Assembly (NCBI GenBank): GCA_026874595.1
Contig: CM049306.1
Location: 94,975,642-95,039,641 of the forward strand
Length of the DNA: 64,000 nucleotides
Reading direction: 5' to 3'
Origin: Sipunculus nudus
Taxonomy: Eukaryota > Annelida > Sipuncula > Golfingiida > Sipunculidae
How positions within the stretch are numbered: the first letter of the stretch is position 1; every line of letters begins with the position of its first letter. The notes beneath the pieces are model-generated. The model was not told where the DNA came from. It saw only the letters and a program-made list of their open reading frames with translations, and did no database searches. Shown one piece after another: positions 1-27,360 of the stretch. Both the position numbers and the translations under genes were made by a program.

Positions 1-1132
1 GTAACAATTGTCATGTTGCAACCATAGGAACTGTTTTTATTCAATTTCCTTTCTATATGAGTAACAGATCGTTTCGTGCTAAAATCCCAATTAACCCTCT
101 GGTGGGCCGGCAACGTAACAGAAAAATGTTGCATCGCCGTCGGCGGCTAGTCTCGACCAAGACTGAAGTAATTCAACGTCAGGTGCCATGACAAGTCCAT
201 GGCGTGCGACGTAGCAGTGTCCAATCATCTAAAATGCACTGAACTCTATTCGCTGGGCCCGGCAAAGCGGCACCCTCTGAAGATAAAAAAATTAGTATCT
301 CGAAGATTCAGTTAATCGGCGGGTCTCACGATATTGACTTGACTCAAACAATGCCGATGGTCGATGGGTCATTACAAAGCTCATGATCAAATACACCTGT
401 CACTTCTTCATCCCGGGTGTCAGCAGTCACAAGCCTTGATTAGAGGAAGTTGAGGATCCACAGGCATTAAATTAGTTCATCACCAATTTTATGATCACAT
501 TTGCAACAATTTTAACAGCTTGTTTTTTTTTTTAATATGTATACTTCCACTTTGTTGAGGCTGCAAAGAAGAGTAACATTTCATACAGGCCTTGCAGATG
601 AAAGTTCTCCTTTGGGAAATTTGCTTAACAAATCTGTCAACTCGATATATTACAACCATGACGTGGCGGTTTTGAAGAACGAAGTTCCCTTTGTTCTATA
701 TTTATTATTTCCCCTAAATTATGTTTCATTAGTTTCCGTATTAACTATCAGAGCTTTTCCAAGGTAAAGTCTGTCAATCAGATCAGTTAACTCTTTGAAA
801 TACCTTTAGGGGGATAAAACCTTCATGCTGGTCGTTGTTGTAGCTCCAAAAGTCTCAGATGTGGTCGTGTCACTGCATCAACAGCCACGTCCTACTCAGA
901 GCCCCCAAGAGAAAGCCTGACGTCAAGTGCTTTTCCAGCCAACAAACACTGGAGGGAGACATCCGCTATGAAATGACCTCTAACAGCCCAAGGAGCTGAA
1001 TTGACAGATCAGATGTGTCTAACTGCATTCCATGTATGCAAGACTTCAAGGGGCCCTGAATGCCGGACCCATTCACCCGGCGTCTCAGTAGCAGTGCTGC
1101 TAAGAATACCTGGAAGGCTCTCGGATGAACAA
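1..1132. other. No recognisable gene
   Basis: I see no coding exon with family resemblance on either strand and no clear repeat boundary. Short open frames are present but none shows domain features or matching splice signals. It could be intergenic DNA or part of an intron of a gene outside the window. Confidence 0.5.
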
Positions 1133-2096
1133 CTAGAAAATTGAAAGTCGACAAGCGACTGCAGGTATCCGCCATATCACATAGGCATGGGAAAGTAAGG
1201 CATTGAATGTTCCTGACATGTCATGACTCCCATTTGTGGCATCAGAGATGCCAATTTAACTCCTCATTTATGTGCAATTTTCACCAAAAACAGATCTACA
1301 GATGGATACGAGATGATATTGATCATGGCCTAAGCAGTCTTGTATACAAGATATACCATTCCAAGATGTATAGACATGCAAATTTTCAGGTGAACATCAA
1401 ACCACTCCTGAAAAGGCAATATACTCTACGATAACGGAAAGGTAGATGGCGCTATCTGTCTTGTTTATGATGGGACTGCGCTATGTAAAAACGATTGTAG
1501 ATGGCTCTACCAGGTTTCTGTACAAGATTGAAGTATCCAAAATCTGTGGTTATGTGAAATTTCAGGCTGATACATTTATCCAGTCCTGGGATAAATACAT
1601 GAACTTATTCTACAGATACGTGATTGCAGGTGGTGCCACTAGTCTGGTGAATGAGAAATCTATCAAAGACGGATGAACATGCAAAATTTCAGGCCGAAAC
1701 ACCGAATCTCTACTGAGAAAGAGTGCATCAATGTTTTCTTCAAAAACGGAACAGCATGTGGCAGCATCTGTATGGTCCACAACAAAGCTATCCAAGACGG
1801 ATAAACATGCAAATTTTCAGGTTGATACATCCATCCACCCCTGAGATATGAGCGATTTTCACCCAAAGCAAACGAACGGATGGACGCAAACCAACGCAAT
1901 TGCAGATGGCGCCACCAGTCTCGAGTACGATATGAAGGTACCTAATGTTACGGAACCTAATATAAACAGATCACGTATGCGTGATGAACACAAATTTTGT
2001 CAAGGGGATAAAAAAATCAGTTTCTGTTACACAAGGCAGCGTGAAATGTCTAGGGGAATGAATAAAGAAGTCAGTGTTTTTTTTTTGTTTTTTTTT

Positions 2097-2729
2097 TGTT
2101 AATAAATAACTATAATTTATTCGTAAATAACCCAAACATTACAATACACTAAATCAATACAATTATACAGTAAAACAGCGGTATAAAAACAAATGAATAC
2201 AATAACACAGTAAAATACACAAAGTGCACAGTACCTGGATACCACCACCGTCACAACGATAAGTTCTTTAAATGTATACTCTCGGAGAATGACAATCCAG
2301 TGTAAAGCTCATGTAACAGTCCAGAAAGTAAATTGAAGTCCAAAAGAAAATCTATAATTGCCGCACTCGTCGGATAAGGTCCCAGAAACTGACACACACG
2401 CTTCTGCGTCCGCTGGATATCTTCTCTGCTGCTCTCTCTCGGCTCTAAAACACAGCCCCTTTATATACTCTTCACCCCAAGCCGAGAATTTTCCACTTCT
2501 CGAACAGTCTAAAAGACCTTACACAACACAATAAACACGCGTTACAGGAATCATCTAAAAGAACATCGCTGTGTGTGTCTCTACATACCAGGGTCCACAC
2601 GTGACTCACGACCAGGCGAGAAAGCCCAAGGCTAGCATGACAACGAGAGTTCAACCAGTACGGATTAAACTGCGAATGTAACCAACGGCCCTGCGAGGGT
2701 GTCACAACACGAGTTACGCCTGTGTCACA
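2097..2729 (-). mobile_element. LTR-like retroelement insertion (possible solo LTR)
   Basis: Read on the minus strand this segment begins TGTGAC and ends TTAACA, so the ends have the TG...CA form usual for LTRs. It contains a strong TATA box (2457-2468) in its middle and AATAAA-type signals near the 3' end. Beyond the 3' end are two A-runs, seen as T-runs at 2077-2096 on the plus strand. It interrupts the tandem repeat around it. I could not identify a target-site duplication and see no gag-pol coding sequence, so a polyadenylated non-LTR insertion is an alternative. Confidence 0.4.
2457..2468 (-). promoter_or_regulatory. TATA box inside the LTR-like insertion
   Basis: The minus strand reads TATATAAAGGGG followed by a GC-richer initiator-like region (GAGCCGAGAGAGAGCAGC), a textbook Pol II core-promoter layout. 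In an LTR this would mark the U3/R boundary. Activity is inferred only. Confidence 0.45.
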
Positions 2730-3430
2730 CAATAAAAGAGCACCTGTAACACTATGTAGATGCACAATTTCAGGCCGATACGGCACACCACTCCTGAAAA
2801 AAGAACATCAATGTTTTCCACGATAAGGGAACATAGGTAGCGCCACCTGTCTGGTTTATGAGAAAACTCTCCAAGATTGATGGACATTCCAAATTTCAGA
2901 CCAATACATTGAACCACTCCTGAGATATATGAGTGATTTTCACCCAAAGCAAACGCATGGATGAATGCCACGCAAATACGATAACAGATGGCGCCACCGG
3001 TCTTAAGTACGAGAAGGAGGTATCCAAGACCTATGGACATGCATAATTCCAGCCCAATTCATTGAACCAATCACTAAGACGAACAGATGGCAAACACATG
3101 GATGAAAGCCATGCAAAAATGATTGTAGATGGTGCCACCAGTCTCGAGTACAAAATGGAAATTTCCAAGCTCTATATATATACACAATTTCAGCCCAGTA
3201 CATTGAGCCATTCCTAAAATATGAGCTGTTATCACGAAGACACCCAGATTTATAATGCACGAAAAGAATTGCAGGTGGCACCACAAGCCTTTGTTAAGCA
3301 CCAGTTTACATGTGACCCAATAACTATGCTGGGTTTCGGTAAGATCGGTCCAAGGGTCTCAGAGCAGTTCTCCGGAAACGAACGTGGCGGGGTTGGTGGC
3401 GGAAACCGAAAACTCTGTTTTGGCGGATAC

Positions 3431-4313
3431 ATTTACAAAATGCAGGTCACTACTTCATGGCGGACTTTCAACCATCACATGTACTTTCCAACATGTTTGA
3501 TCAAATGTTATAACAGGTACACAGTTGAACTTAAACGCAAAGTTCAGTGCTGAATATATGCAATCAAATAATTTGGATAATATATCAGTCACTGGTGCAA
3601 ACATCATGAAAGAAGCCTGTGGATGATCACCCTTGTGAACCATCTGTGTAAAGCCAGACCAATGTGGCCAAGACAGGCAAAGTACAGTACGAAGATTTCT
3701 TTCAAAGCAAATCCACATTTGAAATAGAATGCTAATACTCTCGGTTGGAGATTTGCTCATGAAGCATGGCTGACAGAATACTGGTTTCTGATACACAACT
3801 CTAAACACTGAATTGCCCTACAGAAGCGATAACTTCTAATGTCACCTTACTCTTTCTAATCTGTGCATCAGCTCTGATTCCTGTTGTAAAAGACTGTAAT
3901 GATGCTCATCCCATAAAAGTGGTCCTCTCATCAAGGGTTCTGACGTTGTAATCAACATTCACAGCAGCATACTGAAGGAAAGGTCGCAGACCATACCTTG
4001 GTGATGCTGCATAGTCATTTAACGATGGGTATCTTTCACGTTTCAGGACCTGAGGATACGAACAACTTAGCAGATGGACATGCGAAGACTCGATTAGAAA
4101 CTGGAATGAAAGGGGTGATGCATCTGCACCCTAAGACCTATATGCAATGGAGCCAGAAGTATTCGATAAGGAGCTGCCTGCATGATAGCTTGTCTCACTG
4201 AAGCGAGCTTAACATTCTTATCCAATTAAGAGAATACAAATTTGATATATATTTTCAAACTACCTGGGATAAATTCCGTCACTTGCATTGAGGACTACTC
4301 AACATAAGATGTA
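3431..4313. other. No recognisable gene
   Basis: A 117-codon minus-strand open frame spans 3455-3808, but it has no domain signature I recognise and no supporting splice sites. I treat the stretch as non-coding. Confidence 0.4.
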
Positions 4314-4490
4314 CAGTGGAAGCCCACAAGTACGACCACCTTGGGGACTGACCAAAGTGGTCGTAATTTGGAGGTTATCGTATTTTTGAAACTGTAAGTT
4401 ACATGAATCGTATATTTGGGGCCAAGAAAAAAGTAGGTATTTGTGGGGGTTGTCGCAATTGCGGGGTGGTCGCAAAGCTGAGTTCCACTG
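4314..4490. mobile_element. MITE-like element with CAGTGGAA inverted ends
   Basis: The left end reads CAGTGGAAGCCC followed by a CGACCACC motif. The right end is its inverted counterpart, GGGGTGGTCGCAAAG then TTCCACTG. The element is 177 bp with no coding capacity. TA precedes the left end, but a perfect TA duplication on the right is not evident. The ends resemble those of small Tc1/mariner- or pogo-type non-autonomous transposons; the superfamily is an inference. Confidence 0.6.
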
Positions 4491-7057
4491 TTTAGCCTTC
4501 TCAGACTGTTTGATGCTCTTTATATCATTCTTGGTGAGCTATGCAGCTGTTTTGATTATACGTGTACGTGCATTTTCATCATCTGGGTTAAGTATCCTTT
4601 GACAATGAAAGTAATACAGAATTCTCGCAGCAGAGCTGTAAATTTAACCTGATGTGGCTTTCCATTTATCTCCGTGATAATTATCCTGGCTCCAAAGTAT
4701 TTCTTTAATTCTTGCTTCATTATTTTGAAACATTAGGATCCACATTCTTTTACTTTGATAATTTTTTGCATTAAGTCAGTGAGGTAATTGATTATGATCT
4801 GTTTATACACCTTGTGCTCCAGGTATTCAGCCACTTGAAGAAAGACCATCGCTTCTCATCTCATCCTTTGGTCTACCACTAACTTCTTTATGTTAAGGTG
4901 CTTTTCGTTCATCCTTTTGCCTAGAAGCAAACACTTAAGCCATTTTCTTGCCTGTTAGAAAGTGAACGCAACACTTTTGATGGAATACCACGTCTGCACC
5001 AAGCAAAACCAGAGCAAACCGAGACCAGGTTTAACTATATTAAACCTCTTCACTGTCGTATTTTCCACACGCTTCCGGAAGAGTCTCGCAGGTCATGGCT
5101 CTTGACCAGAATTAGTGTGAACTCTGATTTCACTCCATCATATGGGTCAGAGCACCACAAAACTGTAGTCTGTCTGATAGTTAAATATGCCTGAAGATCG
5201 CAAGAAATATTTTTCTTTTTCATTTAATTATTCTCCATTACTTAACGGCTGGGTGCGGTATTTACAGATAGTCAGATACACAGGTCCATTTTGACGTCTC
5301 AGAAATCTGAGCATAGGTTTTTAGACTTTACACAAATTATCATTCTATTGATAGAACAAAATATTTATATGACAATTTTGTTATTTTCTTATGAATAAAA
5401 TATTTTAAATTATATGTATAAATATAGATTGTACCCGGCTAGCAACGCATCAAGATCTCCAAGAATATGAAATGAATTATCTCCCTCAACGGCTCAGTGG
5501 ACAAAGAAGTTGATCCTCATTTCAGTAAAACAACCTGGGCCCTTGCCCTTGTGCTAAGCTAAAGCAACAAGCAGATATCTACAAAATGGAATCGTACAAT
5601 GCAGTTGTCCTCTGCTCTATCTTCCATGGATACAATTAAAGCATATACGATGTATCCTAGACTCATAATATCTGCAAAATTGAAAGCGTACAATATAGTT
5701 GTCCTCTTTTCAATCTTCCATGGACAGGAGGCATACACGATATATATATATCAGACACAAAGAAACTGGATTTCATACATATGCAAACTCTCCACTTCAA
5801 ATTTGGACTCGGGGTTATTTAGGATCATATCTCCAACATTGAAGTCCTTACATGCATTCTTCAGCAACTTGCAAGCAGTACTCATCGAGGCATGCATGGT
5901 GTACTTACGTTTGGTGAAAGACACCCAGACCGACCAAAAAAGGCTACAAAGGGTCTGTTCAAGTGACCCTCCATGACAGAACGAACCTATGAGGATATAC
6001 GTTTTTGAGCATGAAGACACTGTATTTTTGGTCAAGCAATCATCTGCATACTAATACTATTAACTATTACTAATCCCGTTCACTGCAAGGGATCGAATAA
6101 CGTCGGAGAGAAGCAACAGCTTTATAGGTTTAAATAACTGACCTGATTGGCCATACCGTGCTGTGTCTCCGGATTTTTGTTGCATTGTCACTTTCAAATT
6201 CTAAGATGATTTTCAGTCTAGAAAATACTAAAGTCTTCTTCGAATTTCTCCGAAAAAGAAAACCCATAGACACAGAGCTTATTAGCATTGTAGTAAAACT
6301 GAGAAGTGTGAAAAATGTGTAAAATAATTGTCATCGAATTATTACAAAATGTTATATTTTGTATAACTACTCTTCATGTACGCATTCTTGCGGCATTCTT
6401 TATCATATACTAGTATAAGCAGAATGCTGCATCTCTCTATCTTTTCGTTTAAAAATTCCATAAAAGTGTTCAGTTTTGACGTTCAAGTCTTGTAGTGCAA
6501 GATTACATCCATGGGTTGTTGTTTTTATTTATAATTATAAGTACCGTAACACGTACTAGAGTTGCAACATATACTAGTACGTGTGTACAATCTTTTTCTT
6601 GTCACACTTTCCCGTTATGCTTTTGACAGCAAGTATGAACCACGGCTGGTTTATTGTAAGTCGTTTTAAAGAAATGGTCCTATAAATCAAAGAATTAATC
6701 AAATTAATGGCAATCTGAACAATACAGATTTTTAATACATGGGCGTCTTCACTATCCTGTGGCATCATCATGGTATAACATCATATGATTGACTTCATTG
6801 AAATTAATAGGAATGTTTAGTTGGTTTATATGTTTATTTCTCTTAACTGATACACAACAATGTATACTTAGTTGGTGAAAATAGCCATATAGGTTATGCT
6901 AAGATAATATTTATAAAAAAAGTTGTATTATAAATAATTGCCTATGAGTTCACGTTCAGAGAGATGCAAGTTACTTCTCCCGAACGATTGTGAAAAAAAG
7001 TTGTGAATGCGTTCACTTCCGTCAGACAAGAGCGCATGCACTTCTCGCCGATCCATC
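4491..7057. other. Upstream intergenic DNA and PMPCB 5' flank
   Basis: No coding exon or repeat boundary is recognisable. The last few dozen bases before 7058 presumably contain the PMPCB 5' UTR and core promoter, but I see no TATA box. An in-frame upstream ATG at 7007 is discussed under PMPCB. Confidence 0.4.
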
Positions 7058-23741
<16,684 letters not shown>

Positions 23742-23839
23742 GACTATAACAGAATTTTAGATAAATCCATCTCAGTATAACTTATTTGGCACTTTGTACA
23801 GCCACAAGAGTGTCTCTCCATGCGTTGTATTTGTATGTC

Positions 23840-23845
23840 AATAAA
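23840..23845 (+). terminator. PMPCB: PMPCB poly(A) signal
   Basis: Canonical AATAAA 99 bases after the stop codon, implying a short 3' UTR ending near 23860. Confidence 0.75.
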
Positions 23846-26800
23846 ATCTAATCAACCAATAAGTCTTGTTCCATTTGCTGCCCGTTTAAGTTTGGATGAT
23901 ATGGTTGTCTGTCAGGTGTGGGAAGTCAAGCCAAGATTATGAAGGCAACTACTTACAAACCAGAACTACCAAGTTGTACCCAAAGACTGAAAGCCCCAGA
24001 CATTTTTGGACAGATGTAGAAATCAAGTTTTTCCTAAGACTCAAATCATAAAATGTTGAATGGAACTTCTGCATGTTTCAAGCTGAGCTAAACATGAATA
24101 GGAGACCAATGTCATGAAAGTATTTGTAGAAACATTTCTGCCTTCTTGTCCTGGTAGATCTCTGTTCAGTTCTGCGATTAGCCAGTATATATCATTTTTT
24201 TTACCATTTTGGTGATTTTTATTTCTGCACAACTTTGTTATCTACCAAAAAAATCAAGAACCCTGCAAGCAGGTCATTTTAAAAAGTGTTCTGTACAATG
24301 GAAACTATGATATTTTTTTCCCCAAAATTGCACCAAGGTAGTCAATATGTAACCTGTACAATCACCAGAAATGGGTATCTATCAAACCATGCATTCATTC
24401 CTTCAGGGCTAAACACTGTCCAACAAAATGCCACATTACAAATAGATTTGTATTATGGTTCTCATAATTACACACAAACTTACATGCAACTGTCATACAA
24501 ACTTCTTGATATCTAGTGCATATTAATCTAGTTAGGGCCACACTTGAATAAGTGAGTCCTGTGTAGCAATCCTGTCCGAATGTGCCGACATTTGTTTCTG
24601 GATGACAACTCCAAGGTTTTGATTTGTTTCAAAATGTTCCCACTACTAAAGTAGGAATCCTAATGATTTTGGGGTCATGGTCACTGTGGTCACATCATTA
24701 AAGAGATTGTGGATGCTTTTTAAGCAAATCGTCTTGTCCAAAACTTTTGCTTCTTTCACTTATGACTTCCCTGTTGGGGGAAGAACCCGGTTGATATCAC
24801 ATGGTCAAGGTCACAGGACCTGACATGCATGCTGACCAGGTTACCAGTTTAGTACATTGGATGTATTATTTTGGATCCATCGCTAGGGATGCTCGACTTT
24901 CCAATGCCTACATCTTCATACATGACTGTCATAAATTCAAATGTTAAAATCTTTTTTAATACCGTTCAGTCAATTCCCCATCTCTACATATATTCAGTTC
25001 CTTTATTATATATTTCAGGCATCACTCCGCCCATGCATGAAGGCTGTGGGCCTTTTGCAGGGCCCTTCCTGACATGTCCCTCAGACTGTCAGTGTTCCAG
25101 TTAAATGTAAAGAATTCAAAGGTAAATCATGATCTACTCAGACCTCAAAAGATCCTCCACCTATCACTAAAAAATATGCATGCGTATCCAGAAGTGTATA
25201 TTTTTGGTATTACTGTTAGCATTTATAGGGGGGGGGGGGTAAAGGGAATTACTATGGGGTCTCCTTACCTCAGTGGGAATTCTCAACATTTAAACCCTAT
25301 TTACATGATATCTAAGACATATTCTGAATAGGAAATGAGCATAAATGTAATCAGTAGACACAAGAGGAAAAGGGGTTAATTAATACAGTGATTACCTGTA
25401 CACAGTCACAAAACCTTGAATGGTCACTGGCAGATGAAAAGATTCACAAAAGCAAAAACACTGGTATAGTTTTAATATAAAATTGTATTTACTTTTATAT
25501 ACAAACATATATAATATACAAATTTAATGGTCACATTTTGTACAAGACGATAAGAAAGACCACAGTGATTAAGTAATGTACATTGATAATACAATAAATG
25601 TTTTCCAGAGACAAATGCAGCCTCAGAAATGATTTGTTTCATGAACAATTACATCACAAGCATTGATTATGTAATTAATATAACAGCCTGTTTTTATCAT
25701 GAAGTGTGCAACAGCAAAATACAACATGTTTACTTCACAACCATAATAAATGGTAATGATAAAGAATAGGACAAAAAATTGAGATCAAAATGGGAAACAC
25801 ATTCCCATTGGTGTATCATTATATCGGCGTAACCAGTTTAGCACCTGTCTGGTTCCTGTTGCCATGTCAACATGCAATTCGCACAGTTTCATCATCTACA
25901 CAAAAGGATTAATTTGAGTGTCACATAAAAAGATACAAAATAAAATATAAATGATATGATAAAATATAACCTGCCACCAGTCTGCAATAACTTAGCAGCA
26001 AACTGATATAAAATTTATTCAACTTTCGCACTCAGAATTTATGATTATCTGCTGCACTAGTGCTTCTGTTAATATATTTTCAAGGAATTCATTTTTAATG
26101 ATATAAAATAAAACCTATCTTAATTCATATATCTGATATCTCTGCATTTAAAAGGATCATTCAAAGTTACCACACATTTCTGAGAGATTAAGGAGGTAAA
26201 TGTCCATACAAAAAATAACAAATGCATGCACACAGATATTCTTCACATAAATACTGATAACATTGTACCAGATTAACCTGTTGCATTTTTAAATGTTTTA
26301 TTTCAATTAATGTCAACTAAGCGAGTGATATGATGGTGTAAAAGGCTATATTTAAGTAGTTTTTTTGTAGTTACTTGACCACATATTCAAAAAAATTTTA
26401 TGAGCTTTGCTGAAAAACTGGTAACTATTCTGGATGTATCATTATTGGAAACTGAAGGATTTAACAAATAATATATAAATATATCTTGGATCGTGTGACT
26501 TTCTGATTGGACGGAGGACCTGTCACATCTCTGAATACATAGTAAAGCACTGAAATCAAGAAGGCAGGAGAAATTATCAAATTAAAAAATATTAAAACAT
26601 GAAAACCTACAGTCCATTCACAGCACAACCCTCTTAATCACGATGCAACTGGTCAGCTCTGGAATTAATAGAACCTCCTCCCCTGCTTGGGACCCCCATA
26701 ATACTGTAGTGTACATAACCCATAAACAATCCCAAATTTATAAGCTAAAATAACCCTCATTTCATAGCATCCTGTTATCTATTTATCCATTTCCTGTAAT

Positions 26801-27215
26801 CCCTTTTTTAAATATCCTGTAATAAATTCAAGATCTTTGTTTTATCTCTTGCTGAATCGTTTAGTTGACCAATACAGAATGACAATATATAATCCACATT
26901 CCAAGCCCCATACTATTGTTATTGTAATACTTCAGTAACAAACTGCTTGGCAAGAGAGATGACAACTCTAAAAAGGCTTAAACTGTATATAACATAATCA
27001 ACCCCAGACAACAAATGGTCATGTAGTTCCAAGTCCTGTGCTTGAAAATAATAACCTGGATATTATCATATAAATATTTCATGATTGAGTGAATTTCATA
27101 AATGTAACAGACTTGAGGTAATTTTCATTTTAGGGGAGATTTGTGTAGCCTGTTTTGATATGACAACATGATGGCCACAGTGATCATAGCTTTAACCCCT
27201 GAGGGCAGCTGGTGA
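23846..27215. other. Intergenic DNA plus distal CELSR 3' UTR
   Basis: No conserved exon is seen. The two genes converge here. A run of about 12 G lies at 25228-25239. On the minus strand AATAAA hexamers at 26297-26302 and 26014-26019 could end CELSR transcripts that use the distal last exon; the true end is not resolvable by eye. Confidence 0.45.
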
Positions 27216-27360
27216 TCACAGAACCACTTCATGGCTGACTTCTATGTCTTTCTCTTCCTCGTTCGGACTTTCTTTCTTGCTATTTTCTGACTTGGATTCC
27301 TTTCCTACTGGTAACATTTCAATACATGTCCCATGCCAGCTGCCTTCATCTTCACTGGAA
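27216..27360 (-). CDS. CELSR: CELSR alternative last exon b (47-residue acidic tail)
   Basis: The acceptor TTTACTTCAG is followed by T, which completes the same phase-2 codon, then SSEDEGSWHGTCIEMLPVG and a Lys/Glu/Ser-rich stretch ending EVSHEVVL and TGA (27218-27216). The open frame, strong acceptor and matching phase support a real exon. Conservation was not tested. Confidence 0.65.

Larger units (their letters stand above)
1133..3430 (+). repeat. Composite repeat, family A copy 1 (interrupted)
   Basis: The left end starts CTAGAA, then a small hairpin (AGTCG-acaag-CGACT) and GTATCCGCC at 1165-1173. The right end carries a hairpin (CCGAAAAC, loop, GTTTTGGCGG) ending in GGCGGATAC at 3422-3430. 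The interior is a degenerate tandem array of about 140-160-bp units. Each unit carries a near-palindromic core like GGTGGCGCCACC, seen near 1448, 1631, 1907, 2830, 2988, 3131 and 3273, together with a recurring GAGATATGAGTGATTTTCAC motif. A second copy lies at 38473-41221. An LTR-like insertion interrupts this copy at 2097-2729. No protein-coding capacity is visible. Confidence 0.7.

Noticed and set aside
3455-3808. 117-codon minus-strand open frame
   Set aside because: No recognisable family, low-complexity-free but unsupported; chance open frames of this size occur in 64 kb.
7007-7057. Upstream in-frame ATG adding 17 residues to PMPCB
   Set aside because: The extension contains an acidic residue and is not needed for targeting; the ATG at 7058 has the better G at +4. 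Transcript data could overturn this.
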